From positions 1-64,000 of the forward strand of contig JBAJNL010000001.1 of the NCBI GenBank assembly GCA_036881885.1: DNA of 64,000 bases, given 5' to 3'. The notes beneath the pieces are model-generated. The model was given only the letters and a program-made list of their open reading frames with translations. It did no database searches and was not told the DNA's origin. Both the position numbers and the translations under genes were made by a program. This DNA comes from JBAJNL01 sp036881885 (GTDB lineage: Bacteria; Pseudomonadota; Alphaproteobacteria; Holosporales; Hepatobacteraceae). How positions within the stretch are numbered: position 1 is the first letter of the stretch; the number at the start of each line of letters is the position of its first letter. Positions 18,007-26,935 of this stretch are shown one piece after another.

Positions 18007-18110
18007 TTGGCCACCAGCATTTTACAAAAAACCATTTAATATATTGATTTTGTTTAAAAATTTGCTAAACTTGCGAACGGTGGAGAACGCCTTTCGCTTG
18101 TCTAAAATAA
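18007..18110 (-). repeat. AT-rich dispersed repeat, copy 2 of 4
   Basis: On the minus strand it reads GCGTTCTCCACCGTTCGC followed by AAGTTTAGCAAATTTTTAAA and CAAAATCAA. It continues past the common core (AATATATTAAATGG) in a way shared with the copy at 49180-49283, so those two copies are longer, near 100 bp. The gap 17836-18323 holds only repeats and the promoter of the LRR gene. Confidence 0.8.
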
Positions 18111-18202
18111 GAAAATCTATAAGACAGACCAACAAAATCTGCAAAAAACAAGAGCGATTGCCTTCTTGATGACAATCAGCGTAACGTGGCATGCCCCAGA
18201 AG

Positions 18203-18308
18203 GTCATTGCGAGGAGCTCTTTTGGGCGACGCGGCAATCCAGTGTGCTTTGGCCGCCCCAGTGTCTTGCCTGTGGATCGCCGCAGGCGCTACGCACCTTC
18301 GCGATGAC
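18203..18308 (+). repeat. Two-hairpin palindromic element, copy D
   Basis: It starts GTCATTGCGAGGAGCTC, with inner stem GCTC/GGGC, and ends CTTCGCGATGAC. It is preceded by CTTCTTGATGAC and CGTGGCATGCCCCAGAA, the same linker as before copy A. The tRNA-Ser 3' end lies 15 bases beyond it. Confidence 0.85.
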
Positions 18309-18323
18309 AAGAGGAATTCAATC

Positions 18324-18411
18324 TGGCGGAGAGAGAGGGATTCGAACCCTCGATACGTTGCCGCATACACGATTTCCAATCGTGCGCCTTCGACCGCTCG
18401 GCCACCTCTCC
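18324..18411 (-). tRNA. tRNA-Ser (anticodon GGA)
   Basis: The minus strand folds as a class II tRNA. The acceptor GGAGAGG pairs with TCTCTCC, the anticodon loop is TTGGAAA (GGA), a long variable arm is present, and the T arm is GAGGG-TTCGAAT-CCCTC. CCA is encoded at 18324-18326. It reads UCC and UCU serine codons. Confidence 0.95.
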
Positions 18412-18535
18412 TAAAGCCCAAGACATCTTATGCCCTGAGAGCGTCCTCTTAGGTTATCTATCTGGCAGCTGAAAGGCAAGACAGGCTGTGCAAAGCCGCT
18501 CGATCGGTCAAAGTGTCGAAAGCACGCCACGGGCC

Positions 18536-19621
18536 TTAGGCTGCCTTGGTGCGTTTTGCTTTTCTTTTCCAATACTCTTCACCATACGATCGATACAATT
18601 GCTCGCCCACCTCAACGGCGCGACTGGTATAAATAAGCAGGTGTGGTGACATGGCCTGCGTGCGTATAAACGTGGTCACAACATTCGTATTCTTTAAGCA
18701 GCTGCTGGTATGTTGAGTACGATCAGTGTGGGTGCAAGGTGCATTGAAAAGTTCAGCAATGCCAATACGGTTGTTGGGAAAAAGATGAAAGTGATGCAAA
18801 GCATTGCCACAAGAGCTCTGATAGATCAGATTCGTTGTATAGTCGGTGGCGTGATAGCTTTCCAAGTTGGCCTCAAACAAAGAGGGCGTTTCGCGTTGTT
18901 GGGTCACCTCTTGTGTTGTTTTGTCGCCACTAAGTTGCCATGCAAGCTGACCACCACCTAAACAAAACAGGCTGTGCGCGGCAATGGGTTTGGTGGCAAA
19001 GATACCGCGTCCCATGGTTTTTGTTTCAGCGATGCGCGCCATCGACGTAAAATGCGCTTTTGCGGCTTGTTCATCAAACTGCGTTGCTAAAAAGGTCTCA
19101 AGCTTTTCGGTGCCGCCCAGTTTTGTAACCAGCTCTGGGTTCTCTTCAAACCTGCCGTACTGCAAAAACGGATTTTGCGCCACTCTTTCTTTAAGCGCTT
19201 CGTCGGCAACTTCAAAAAGTTTTTTCATTTTTTGCTGAAAGCCAGCCGGTGTTTTCTCTTGCAGTCCCGCATCTAAGGCTTTTAAAAAAACTGCTTGGCC
19301 GCCAAGAAGCTGAAAAATCAGTTGATCATTTGCTGTCCAATCTTCGTCTTGTAACGGGCGAAACGGCACCTCAGGATCACGATAGCGATTTGCAATCAGT
19401 GTTTGTAATTTTTTTGTAAAGCGTTGCCTTGGCGGTGGTTGCAGAAACTCTATGGTTTGGGGTGGGGTTTCTGCGTCCAGAACACGTTGTGCACACGGCA
19501 TGACTTCTAGTTTGGTGGCAAAGCAATAAGCAGGCCTGTCAGTCTGCGCCACCGCTGCCCCCCTTAAAAGAAAGCCCGATAAAAGCGACGATAGTGCGCG
19601 TGAAAAGTCCTTCATAGACAT
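18536..19621 (-). CDS. Secreted SET-domain-like protein (candidate methyltransferase effector)
   Basis: The product has 361 residues with a plausible signal peptide (about 1-25, ending GAAVAQ). Residues 200-351 resemble a SET lysine-methyltransferase domain. There is a GxGxFA-type opening (TMGRGIFATKPI, 202-213), an Asn/Cys region where NHSCxPN would be (IAELFNAP, then SCLKNTNVVTTF, 307-318), and a C-terminal AVEVGEQL ... YGEEYW (335-351), which matches the GEEL-x-Y-YG end of SET domains. The N-terminal 190 residues are helical and not recognised. SET proteins methylate lysines on histones or other host proteins when secreted by Legionella and Chlamydia. The match is by eye and the NHSC core is degenerate, so activity is uncertain. 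The C-terminus is basic (KRKAKRTK). Confidence 0.6.
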   Translation of the reverse strand: MSMKDFSRALSSLLSGFLLRGAAVAQTDRPAYCFATKLEVMPCAQRVLDAETPPQTIEFLQPPPRQRFTKKLQTLIANRYRDPEVPFRPLQDEDWTANDQLIFQLLGGQAVFLKALDAGLQEKTPAGFQQKMKKLFEVADEALKERVAQNPFLQYGRFEENPELVTKLGGTEKLETFLATQFDEQAAKAHFTSMARIAETKTMGRGIFATKPIAAHSLFCLGGGQLAWQLSGDKTTQEVTQQRETPSLFEANLESYHATDYTTNLIYQSSCGNALHHFHLFPNNRIGIAELFNAPCTHTDRTQHTSSCLKNTNVVTTFIRTQAMSPHLLIYTSRAVEVGEQLYRSYGEEYWKRKAKRTKAA

Positions 19622-19716
19622 AAAAATATATAAAATTTTTTATTTATATCTTTTTTAGTCTTTTATGGGAGTGGATGTCAAAAGGCAAAAGGGTGACACC
19701 TCTTAGATACAGAGCG

Positions 19717-20247
19717 TCAGCTGTTTTCTAAAAGTTTTTCCTTTATTTTTTCGCTGTTGTTTTCAAGAAAGTTTTTTAAGCTTTCGTCAAAGCTTTCGGT
19801 TGTGCGTTTGGTCTCTTTTTCAAGCTCATCGCAAAATGCTTTGGGGCCACCAAAGGATTCTAGAAAATCTTTTTCCTCATCGCTCCAGTCAAAAAGGCGA
19901 GCCGATAGGGGGCGTATGTCGCGCAGCATGCAGTGCCGCACAATGACTTGGGTCAGTTTTTGAGTGAAGTCGCGCAAAAATTGTTGTTTTTCTGTGGGCA
20001 GGTCGGTGAACGTTTCGGTTAAAAGCGCATAGCTACTTTTGAACATTTGCTGTGTGTCTTCAGGCAGAGAGGTCAAGGGACTTGGCAGTGTGTCAGCGTC
20101 TTTGGGTGGCTCTGCGGTGAGCGTTTGGAAGTTTTCCTCCTGAAGGGTCTCTGAAAGCATTGAAGCATCTGTGGCCATGTTGATGTGAGGCGCTAGAAAC
20201 CATAAACCTAACATGACAGAAGTAACCAAAAAGTTTTTTTGTAACAT
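19717..20247 (-). CDS. Secreted helical protein of unknown function
   Basis: From ATG 20247 the product has 176 residues. The start is fixed by a strong AGGAGG at 20253-20258; an in-frame ATG at 20328 lacks such a site. Residues 1-25 form a signal peptide (MLQKNFLVTSVMLGLWFLA). The mature protein is acidic and helical. It has a Thr/Pro-rich part (EPPKDADTLPSPLTSLPED) and a long C-terminal charged helix (ESLKNFLENNSEKIKEKL). The phrase FDWSDEEKDFLESFGG recalls the Asp/Glu-rich part preceding the SET-like domain in the neighbouring gene (LQDEDWTANDQLIFQLLGG), so the two may share a small helical module. No enzyme motif is recognised. Confidence 0.65.
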   Translation of the reverse strand: MLQKNFLVTSVMLGLWFLAPHINMATDASMLSETLQEENFQTLTAEPPKDADTLPSPLTSLPEDTQQMFKSSYALLTETFTDLPTEKQQFLRDFTQKLTQVIVRHCMLRDIRPLSARLFDWSDEEKDFLESFGGPKAFCDELEKETKRTTESFDESLKNFLENNSEKIKEKLLENS

Positions 20248-20252
20248 ACGAG

Positions 20253-20258
20253 CCTCCT
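20253..20258 (-). promoter_or_regulatory. Strong ribosome binding site setting the start at 20247
   Basis: AGGAGG on the minus strand lies 5 bases before the ATG, giving the clearest start choice among the secreted unknowns. Confidence 0.75.
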
Positions 20259-20358
20259 TTTGTGTGTGGGCATGTGCAAATCGTTGAGCATCAGAAAAAC
20301 CCGACCTCTCGTTTTGCATCATGGGCATAGGAGGGTTGACAAAATGTTGATAAAAAAG

Positions 20359-22974
20359 CTAGCTGGTTTTCTTGGTAGCCAGTTCTTTTGCGGTATTGGC
20401 TTTGAAAACAAGTGTTTTGTCACCTTTGGCGCTTGTTTGCAGCGCAGCTGTGAGGTGTGTGCCGTTTAAAAGAGTGCCCTTTAAAATCATCTCTGACAAA
20501 GGGTTGCGCACATGCAGTTGCAAGGCGCGTTTTAGCGGGCGTGCGCCATAGGCGGGGTCATAGCCCTGATCCGAAAGCCAGCTAATGGCGTCTTTTGCAA
20601 AGGTGATCTCAATGTCTTTTTCTTTCAAAAGGGTTTGAACGGCGTGCAGCTGAATTTGCGTAATCTGATCCATATCAGCGCGCTGCAGGCGGCGAAACAG
20701 TAGTTGGCCGTCTAGGCGGTTTAAAAATTCGGGCTTAAAGGTGTCGCGCACGATCTTTAAAACGCCATCGCGGATTTCAGGTGTGATGTCTTCGTTCTCT
20801 TTTGTGCTGGCCAACAACTGGCTGCCCAAGTTCGAGGTTAAAATAATCAAGGTGTTCGAAAAGTTCACAACATGGCCTTGGCTGTCGGTTAAGCGGCCAT
20901 CATCAAGCATTTGCAAAAGTAAGTTAAAAACCTCGGGATGTGCTTTTTCAACCTCGTCAAACAGAACCACTTGATAAGGGCGGCGGCGGACAGCTTCGGT
21001 TAATGTGCCGCCTTCCTCATAGCCAACATAGCCAGGGGGTGCGCCAATAAGGCGTGCAACAGCGTGTCGCTCCATATATTCCGACATATCAATGCGCAAA
21101 AGAGCGTTGTCGTCGTTAAACAAAAAAGCGGCCAGGGCTTTGCAAAGCTCGGTCTTGCCAACGCCAGTGGGGCCCAAAAACAAAAAAGAGCCCATGGGGC
21201 GCTTGGGGTCCGATAGACCCGCGCGCGAGCGCCTAACGGCTTGGCTGACCGCCTTGATGGCTTCTTGTTGGCCCACAACGCGCTTTGAAAGAACGTCTTC
21301 CATGTGCAGCAGCTTTTCTTGCTCGCTTGAGAGCATTTTATCAACGGGAATACCGGTCCATTTCGACACAATGGCGGCAATATCTTCTGCGTCAATCACC
21401 TCTTTCAGCAGGTGCTTGTCTTGATGCGTTTCGGCCTCTTTCAAGCTGGCTTCAAGGGTGGGGATTTTGCTATACATCAGCTCACCTGCACGCGCAAGGT
21501 CTCCGTCACGTTGTGCTTTTTCAAGGTCGTGGCGTGCCTTGTCCAGATCTTCCTTCAGCATCTGAAGGCGCTTCAGCTGCCCTTTTTCCTCTTGCCAATC
21601 GGCGGTTAATTTTTGCAAGTTGGCTTCGCGCTTTTTAATATCCGCTTCTAAAGCTTCAAGGCGGCTTTTTGAGGCGGCGTCTTTTTCGCGCTTTAAAGCT
21701 TCTTGCTCCATTTTAAGGTGAATCAGTTGGCGCTCTTGCTTGTCCAAGGCTTCGGGTTTTGAGTGAACGGCCATCTTAAGGCGCGAGGCGGCCTCATCCA
21801 TCAAGTCAATCGCTTTATCTGGCAAAAAGCGGTCTTGAATATAACGCGCCGAAAGCTTGACGGCGGCAATCAGGGCGCCGTCGGCAATGCGAATGCCATG
21901 GTGTAGCTCGTATTTCTCTTTTAAGCCGCGTAAAATAGAAATGGCGCTTTCCACCGAAGGCTCGCCCACGTAAACCGGCTGAAACCGCCTGGCTAGTGCG
22001 GCATCCTTTTCGATATATTTTTTGTACTCATCAAGGGTGGTGGCGCCAATGCAATGCAATTCGCCGCGCGCCAAGGCAGGTTTTAGCATGTTCGAGGCAT
22101 CCATGGCGCCATCTGCTTTGCCGGCGCCCACTAAAGTGTGTAGCTCGTCAATAAACAAAACGATGCGTCCTTGGCTGGCGATGATTTCAGACAGAACGGC
22201 CTTTAGGCGTTCTTCAAACTCACCTCTAAACTTTGCGCCTGCAATCAAAGCGCCCATGTCCAGTGAAATCAGCGTGGTGTCTTTAAGGGTGTCCGGAATA
22301 TCGCCCTGAATAATGCGGTGGGCTAAACCCTCGGCAATGGCGGTTTTGCCCACGCCTGGCTCGCCAATCAGCACCGGATTATTTTTGGTGCGCCTTAATA
22401 AAACCTGAATGGTGTGGCGTATCTCGTCATCGCGCCCAATGACGGGATCCACTTTGCCTTCGCGCGCAAGGGCGGTCATGTCTTTGCCATACTTGCGTAA
22501 GGCGTCATAGGTGGCCTCGGCGTTGTCGCTGTCAGCCGCCCGCCCTTGGCGTATTTTATCAATATAGCCCCTCGCGGCTTTCAGTTGCCCGCCTTTTTCT
22601 TCTAAAAGCGTTTTCACAACACCAGGGGCTTTAAAAAGCGCTAATAGCAGCGTATCCAGGGTGATAAACTGATCGCCTTTTTCTTTGGCAATGCTTTCGG
22701 CAACTTGCAGCACGTGCGCCAGCTCGGACGACATATAAGGCTTGGGTGTGGCCTCGGTTGAAAGGGGCAGTTGTGTCAGTTTTGCATCAACGGCAGCCTT
22801 AAGATCGGCCAGCTTTACACCCGCTTGTAACAACACATCTTCCGCAAGATTTTTTTCGTGTTGCAAAAGCGCATGCAACAAATGGAGGGGAAGAAAGTTT
22901 TGGTGCTTCTGCTCTGTTGCAAAAAAATGTGCTTTTTGAACAATTTCTTGCGCTTTAGCTGTTAACTTCTCCAT
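20359..22974 (-). CDS. clpB: ATP-dependent disaggregase ClpB
   Basis: At 871 residues this is a full-length ClpB. The N-terminal double-Clp domain is present (about 1-150). Two AAA+ modules follow, with Walker A motifs GEPGVGKTA and GPTGVGKTE, Walker B motifs [13 protein letters not shown] and [11 protein letters not shown], and the long coiled-coil middle domain between them ([18 protein letters not shown]). The arginine finger area ARRFQPVYV and the sensor [10 protein letters not shown] are intact. Together with DnaK it rescues aggregated proteins in the cytosol after heat stress. A DUF4167 gene lies 19 bases upstream on the same strand, the usual alphaproteobacterial neighbour. No sigma-32 promoter was identified with confidence. 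Confidence 0.98.
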   Translation of the reverse strand: MEKLTAKAQEIVQKAHFFATEQKHQNFLPLHLLHALLQHEKNLAEDVLLQAGVKLADLKAAVDAKLTQLPLSTEATPKPYMSSELAHVLQVAESIAKEKGDQFITLDTLLLALFKAPGVVKTLLEEKGGQLKAARGYIDKIRQGRAADSDNAEATYDALRKYGKDMTALAREGKVDPVIGRDDEIRHTIQVLLRRTKNNPVLIGEPGVGKTAIAEGLAHRIIQGDIPDTLKDTTLISLDMGALIAGAKFRGEFEERLKAVLSEIIASQGRIVLFIDELHTLVGAGKADGAMDASNMLKPALARGELHCIGATTLDEYKKYIEKDAALARRFQPVYVGEPSVESAISILRGLKEKYELHHGIRIADGALIAAVKLSARYIQDRFLPDKAIDLMDEAASRLKMAVHSKPEALDKQERQLIHLKMEQEALKREKDAASKSRLEALEADIKKREANLQKLTADWQEEKGQLKRLQMLKEDLDKARHDLEKAQRDGDLARAGELMYSKIPTLEASLKEAETHQDKHLLKEVIDAEDIAAIVSKWTGIPVDKMLSSEQEKLLHMEDVLSKRVVGQQEAIKAVSQAVRRSRAGLSDPKRPMGSFLFLGPTGVGKTELCKALAAFLFNDDNALLRIDMSEYMERHAVARLIGAPPGYVGYEEGGTLTEAVRRRPYQVVLFDEVEKAHPEVFNLLLQMLDDGRLTDSQGHVVNFSNTLIILTSNLGSQLLASTKENEDITPEIRDGVLKIVRDTFKPEFLNRLDGQLLFRRLQRADMDQITQIQLHAVQTLLKEKDIEITFAKDAISWLSDQGYDPAYGARPLKRALQLHVRNPLSEMILKGTLLNGTHLTAALQTSAKGDKTLVFKANTAKELATKKTS

Positions 22975-22993
22975 GCGCCCTCCGTTCTAAGCG

Positions 22994-23545
22994 CTACTCC
23001 TCTGCTTTGGGGGAAGCAGTGCGCGTGCTTGCTTTGCTAGTGCTTGCTTTAGATGGTGTCTTTCTAGCCGCAACCGATGTGCGTTTCAGTGTTTTCGGCT
23101 TTTCTTCAGCTGGTTTGGGTGGCGCTTCCTTGGCTGTTTCTTTGGGCGCTTCTGACGTGACAAGGAACGAGGGCAATTCTTCAGTGGCTGCAGCCGCTTC
23201 TGCTGTTCTTTGTGTGGTGGGCGTTTCTTTTAAGGGGGCCGCGTTTTCACCTGGTTTGCTGGCGCCGCTGTCGTCTGACGGTGCGTTTTTAGGTGGTACC
23301 TTAGTGGCTTTGTGTTGGGCTAAAAGGCGTCTGTAATGTTCGGCATGTTGAAAAAAGCTTTCAGCTTCGGCGAAATCTCTGCCACCTAAAGCCTCTTTGC
23401 CTAAAGCCATGTAACGATCGACAAGATGTTGCAGGTTGCCGCGTACTTTGCCCGCAGGGCCCACGCTTTCAATTGTACTGTCTTTTGAGGGAAACCGATT
23501 GCCACGGTTGCTTTGCCCGTGTCGGCGCGAAGAGTTTATTTTCAT
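22994..23545 (-). CDS. DUF4167 domain protein
   Basis: The product has 183 residues. The N-terminal part (about 1-80) matches the alphaproteobacterial DUF4167 family: basic NRGNRFPS, GPAGKVRGNLQHLVDRYMAL, and AEAESFFQHAEHYRRLL. The rest is a low-complexity tail rich in Lys, Pro, Ala, Thr and Ser (TSKASTRTASPKAEE at the end), typical of the family. The N-terminal motif suggests nucleic-acid or ribosome association, but the function is not established. It directly precedes clpB (19-base gap), as in many Alphaproteobacteria, and probably forms an operon with it. No signal peptide is present. Confidence 0.85.
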   Translation of the reverse strand: MKINSSRRHGQSNRGNRFPSKDSTIESVGPAGKVRGNLQHLVDRYMALGKEALGGRDFAEAESFFQHAEHYRRLLAQHKATKVPPKNAPSDDSGASKPGENAAPLKETPTTQRTAEAAAATEELPSFLVTSEAPKETAKEAPPKPAEEKPKTLKRTSVAARKTPSKASTSKASTRTASPKAEE

Positions 23546-23856
23546 AAGAGTCGACTAATAACCATTTCAATCTTTAACACAGCACCACTGGTCTGTCTGC
23601 TTTTATGCATACATCCCATTCTTATTTGAATACAAAAGATGCCTTAAAAAAGCGTAAAACAAAAACAACGTCAACGCCAACCTTAACAAAAAAGTAAAGA
23701 AATAAAAAGGGCCTTTTTTATCGCCTTTTTACCAAGAAGTCATTTTCTTCGCAATAAAAAACATCTAAAACAGAGGTATTTGGACATGCTTGAGTGATTT
23801 TTTTGATTATTTTAGCTATAGTGAATGGAAGGTGAGTGGTATCCTTTGGGGTTTGA
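23546..23856. other. AT-rich intergenic region with a possible bidirectional hairpin
   Basis: This 311-base gap separates the divergent DUF4167 and Cys-rich protein genes. It holds AAAAAGGGCCTTTTTT (about 23704-23719), a short palindrome flanked by A and T tracts. No coding frame or repeat copy is recognised. It probably carries both promoters. Confidence 0.4.
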
Positions 23857-24180
23857 ATGGTGCGTTATCAAATCAACATTACCTTGTTTTTTGTTTTTTT
23901 TGGTTTTTCGTGTGTCATGCTTTATGCGTGGGGCGAGCCCGAGCAAGTGCCGCAGCAGCAGTGCCGCAACAAATGTCTTAAAACAAATGTAATTTGCTAT
24001 TTCAGTGGTGGCCATGGCTGCCGTGACATTTATCAGCAGTGTGAAGACAGTTGTCAGCCCGATGGGGAAGAAGGTGGCATCAGTGAGGGTGATGGCATGG
24101 CGCCCGAAGAAGAGATCCTTCAGCTTGAAAAGCGTAAAAACGCTTTGTTTGCACTGCATGAAAGCGATGCTGCGTTCTAA
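23857..24180 (+). CDS. Small secreted Cys-rich protein with twin CX3C motifs
   Basis: The product has 107 residues and a signal peptide (LFFVFFGFSCVMLYAWG, about 10-26). The mature part has six cysteines at 36, 40, 47, 55, 62 and 66, in the symmetrical order CX3C-X6-C-X7-C-X6-CX3C. That suggests three disulfides and export to an oxidising compartment. The C-terminal half is acidic and helical (PEEEILQLEKRKNAL). I do not recognise a bacterial family. Twin CX3C pairs are typical of small helical-hairpin proteins of the mitochondrial intermembrane space, but the spacing here differs and the likeness may be chance. A hairpin follows at 24192-24212. Confidence 0.6.
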   Translation: MVRYQINITLFFVFFGFSCVMLYAWGEPEQVPQQQCRNKCLKTNVICYFSGGHGCRDIYQQCEDSCQPDGEEGGISEGDGMAPEEEILQLEKRKNALFALHESDAAF

Positions 24181-24191
24181 GGAATAGCGTA

Positions 24192-24212
24192 CCCCCTTTG
24201 TGCAGGGGGGTT
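24192..24212 (+). terminator. Hairpin between the Cys-rich gene and lpd
   Basis: CCCCCT-TTGTGC-AGGGGG is a strong stem followed by a T-rich but interrupted stretch (TTGTAAATTTTTG). It could terminate the upstream gene or attenuate lpd. Confidence 0.5.
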
Positions 24213-24246
24213 GTAAATTTTTGTAAAACCGTTATCACCTTGTGAT

Positions 24247-25635
24247 ATGGCGAAAAAATGTGATCTTGCAATTATTGGTGGTGGCCCTGCGGGCTACACG
24301 GCGGCGCTGAGAGCCTCTGAAAAAGGCTTTCGGGTTGTGTGCATTGAAAAAGACGGCTTGGGGGGCACGTGCTTGCAGCGTGGCTGTATTCCCTCGAAGG
24401 CGTTGCTGCACACAGCGCATGTGTACCATCAAGTGCTGCATGTGAAAGATATGGGCCTTAAGGCGCAAGAGGTGGGTTTTTCACTGCCAGCGATTCAAAA
24501 GCGTTGTCAGCAGACAATTGGTGCCCTTGAGCAGGGTATTGGCACTTTGTTTAAAGCAGCGGGTGTTGAACATCTCAAAGCCACAGCACAGCTAACGGGT
24601 GGGCGGTCGCTCAGCCTTCAAAGCAAAGACGGCAAAACAGAGTTGCTGGCTGAAAAAGCCATTGTGCTGGCATCGGGGTCTGTTCCCTTTATGCCGCCAC
24701 AGCTGCCAAAGCATGCGCGTCTTTTGTCGTCTGATGAAGCGTTGTCCTTGGATCACTTGCCCAAAACCCTGATTGTGGTTGGTGGTGGGTACATTGGCCT
24801 TGAGCTTGGACTGTTTTGGGCACGTTTGGGTACACGTGTTTCGGTGATCGAGGCTGCCCCAAACCTTTTGCCTGCCTGTGACGACGATGTGCGAGCCGTG
24901 TTGCAAAAAGAGCTTGAAAAGGCTGGCGTGACTTTTTACCTTGGTGCCGCGATGGAAAGTGCTAAAGGGACCGATAAAACGGCCGAGATCAAGGTCTTGC
25001 AGGCTGGTGAAACAAAAGAGCTTAAGGCAGATTATGCATTACTTGCGTTGGGGCGCAGAGCCGCCAGAGAAGGCCTTGGTTTAAAAGAGGCAGGCGTTCA
25101 GACCGACGAAAATGGCTTTATCATTGTGGATGATGGGTTTCAAACATCTCAGCCTGGCGTTTATGCGGTAGGTGATGCCATTGGTGGTGCTATGTTAGCA
25201 CACAAGGCCGAAAAAGAAGCCGAGGTGCTGATTCAACATTTTGCAGGTCAGCATAACGTTTTACAGTATGGCTTGATTCCCTCCGTGATTTATACCGACC
25301 CCCAAATCGCATCGGTTGGCTTTTCTGAAAAAGAATTGAAAACGCAAGATGTTCCGTACGTTAGTGCTAAGGCGTTTTATGCGGCAAACGGCAGGGCCAA
25401 AGCGGCAGGCTACACGGCGGGGTTTCTGAAATTGCTGGCGCATCGCACCTCGGGGCGCCTTTTGGGTGTGCATATTGTTGGTGAGGATGCCGAGACACTG
25501 ATAGACAAAGGCGTTTTAGCCATGCATTTAGGTGCCAGCGTGTTTGATCTTGTCGCAATGGTGCATGCCCATCCAACTTTAAGTGAACTTTATAAAGAGG
25601 CAGCCCATAGCCTGGCTTTAAAAGTTGTCAAATGA
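24247..25635 (+). CDS. lpd: Dihydrolipoyl dehydrogenase (E3)
   Basis: The product has 462 residues. It is a pyridine nucleotide-disulfide oxidoreductase with the FAD motif IIGGGPAGYTAALRA, the redox-active disulfide GGTCLQRGCIPSK, the NAD motif VVGGGYIGLELG, the second FAD contact GVYAVGDAIGGAMLAH, and the C-terminal active-site HAHPTLSE with the catalytic His-Glu pair. It reoxidises lipoyl groups of pyruvate, 2-oxoglutarate or glycine-cleavage complexes in the cytosol. The other complex subunits are not in the window. It is shorter at the C-terminus than some homologues by a few residues but complete. The start at 24247 has no strong Shine-Dalgarno sequence. Confidence 0.96.
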   Translation: MAKKCDLAIIGGGPAGYTAALRASEKGFRVVCIEKDGLGGTCLQRGCIPSKALLHTAHVYHQVLHVKDMGLKAQEVGFSLPAIQKRCQQTIGALEQGIGTLFKAAGVEHLKATAQLTGGRSLSLQSKDGKTELLAEKAIVLASGSVPFMPPQLPKHARLLSSDEALSLDHLPKTLIVVGGGYIGLELGLFWARLGTRVSVIEAAPNLLPACDDDVRAVLQKELEKAGVTFYLGAAMESAKGTDKTAEIKVLQAGETKELKADYALLALGRRAAREGLGLKEAGVQTDENGFIIVDDGFQTSQPGVYAVGDAIGGAMLAHKAEKEAEVLIQHFAGQHNVLQYGLIPSVIYTDPQIASVGFSEKELKTQDVPYVSAKAFYAANGRAKAAGYTAGFLKLLAHRTSGRLLGVHIVGEDAETLIDKGVLAMHLGASVFDLVAMVHAHPTLSELYKEAAHSLALKVVK

Positions 25636-25738
25636 TGACTGCCTTTGGGGGTGTTTTGCGCACAAGGTAACGTGCGGTGCACACTGCCTTTTGCACAAGT
25701 GACTTGCAAAAAACAATAACTTTTTTCATAACAAAGGC

Positions 25739-26935
25739 ATGGCTCTTCAAAACCGACCCTTTTTTTTACACCTCTTTGCGCGTGTTGCTATTTTGCTTGT
25801 GTTTGCAAAGGCTGCACATTCAGGCGCGACTTACACGCCCAGTGTGCCCTTTAGTGATGGTGCGAAGCAGATCATTTTGTACGATATGCTGACCGATACG
25901 GTGTTGTTTGAGAAAAACGCGCATCAAGCAATGACGCCGTCATCCATGACAAAGGTGCTGTTGGTCTATATGGCCTTTGCAAAGCTGAAAAACGGCCAGG
26001 CCTCTTTGCAAGATTTGGTTCGGGTGAGTGCTAAAGCGCGCCATATGCAAGGCTCGCGCATGTTTCTAGAGCTTGCTTCAGACGTGACTCTAGAACAGCT
26101 TTTGCAAGGGGTGATTGTGCACTCGGGCAATGATGCGTCGGTTGCGCTTGCCGAAGGGCTTTATGGATCCGAGCAGGCGGCTGTGGCTGAGGCAAATCGC
26201 CTGGCACAAGAGTTTGGCTTGCGCCAAAGTCATTTTACAAACGTGACCGGATGGCCTGACTCAGATCATGTCTCGACGGCTTACGATATCTTGCGTTTGG
26301 GCATTCAAACCATTCGGGACTTTCCCCAGATGTACCGGCGTTTTTATGCGCAAAAATTCTTAACACACAACAAAATCAAACAATACAATCGCAACCCCCT
26401 TGTGCATCGCGGCTTGGGCGATGGCCTTAAAACGGGTACCACCGAAAAAGGGGGATATGGTTTGTTGGGCTCGGCCAAAAAGAAAGGGCGGCGTTTGGTT
26501 TTTGTGATTAACGGTCTGTCGGGCAATGCCGCGCGGGCGCGGGCAGCCTTTTCTTTGCTGAACTGGGGGTTCAAAAATTTTGACACCGTCACACTGTTTA
26601 AAAAAGGTGATGTTGTGGGGCGTGTGGCGGTGGAAGAAGGTGTGCAAAAGCAGGTGTCTGTTGTGGCGCCGCATGATATTGTGGTGGCGTATCCTCGCGG
26701 TCTTAAAACGCGTGTCAGGGTGCGTTGCGTTGAACAAACGCTGAAGGCTCCCTTTAAAAAAGGTGATGCCGGTGGTCTGCTGCAAATTACATCACCTTCT
26801 TTGCCGCTGAAGACGGTGCCGCTTGTGGTGGGGCAAGATGTCAAACGTTTGTCTTGGGCAGGTCGGCAATGGGCACGTTTGTATCAAGCGATTGCGGGGC
26901 TTTTTGTGGTCGAGGAAGCAGGTTTGTCCGCATGA
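25739..26935 (+). CDS. D-alanyl-D-alanine carboxypeptidase (PBP5/6 type)
   Basis: This 398-residue protein has an N-terminal signal segment (LFARVAILLVFAKAAHSGA) and the S11 penicillin-binding fold. The catalytic motifs are intact: SxxK at 69-72 in TPSSMTK, SGN at 129-131 in HSGNDASVA, and KTG at 231-233 in GLKTGTTEKGG. A C-terminal PBP5-like beta domain (about 280-380) follows. It ends with an amphipathic or hydrophobic helix (QWARLYQAIAGLFVVEE) that would tether it to the outer face of the inner membrane. It trims the terminal D-Ala from peptidoglycan pentapeptides. tmk overlaps its stop codon (ATGA), so the two genes are coupled. Confidence 0.94.
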   Translation: MALQNRPFFLHLFARVAILLVFAKAAHSGATYTPSVPFSDGAKQIILYDMLTDTVLFEKNAHQAMTPSSMTKVLLVYMAFAKLKNGQASLQDLVRVSAKARHMQGSRMFLELASDVTLEQLLQGVIVHSGNDASVALAEGLYGSEQAAVAEANRLAQEFGLRQSHFTNVTGWPDSDHVSTAYDILRLGIQTIRDFPQMYRRFYAQKFLTHNKIKQYNRNPLVHRGLGDGLKTGTTEKGGYGLLGSAKKKGRRLVFVINGLSGNAARARAAFSLLNWGFKNFDTVTLFKKGDVVGRVAVEEGVQKQVSVVAPHDIVVAYPRGLKTRVRVRCVEQTLKAPFKKGDAGGLLQITSPSLPLKTVPLVVGQDVKRLSWAGRQWARLYQAIAGLFVVEEAGLSA

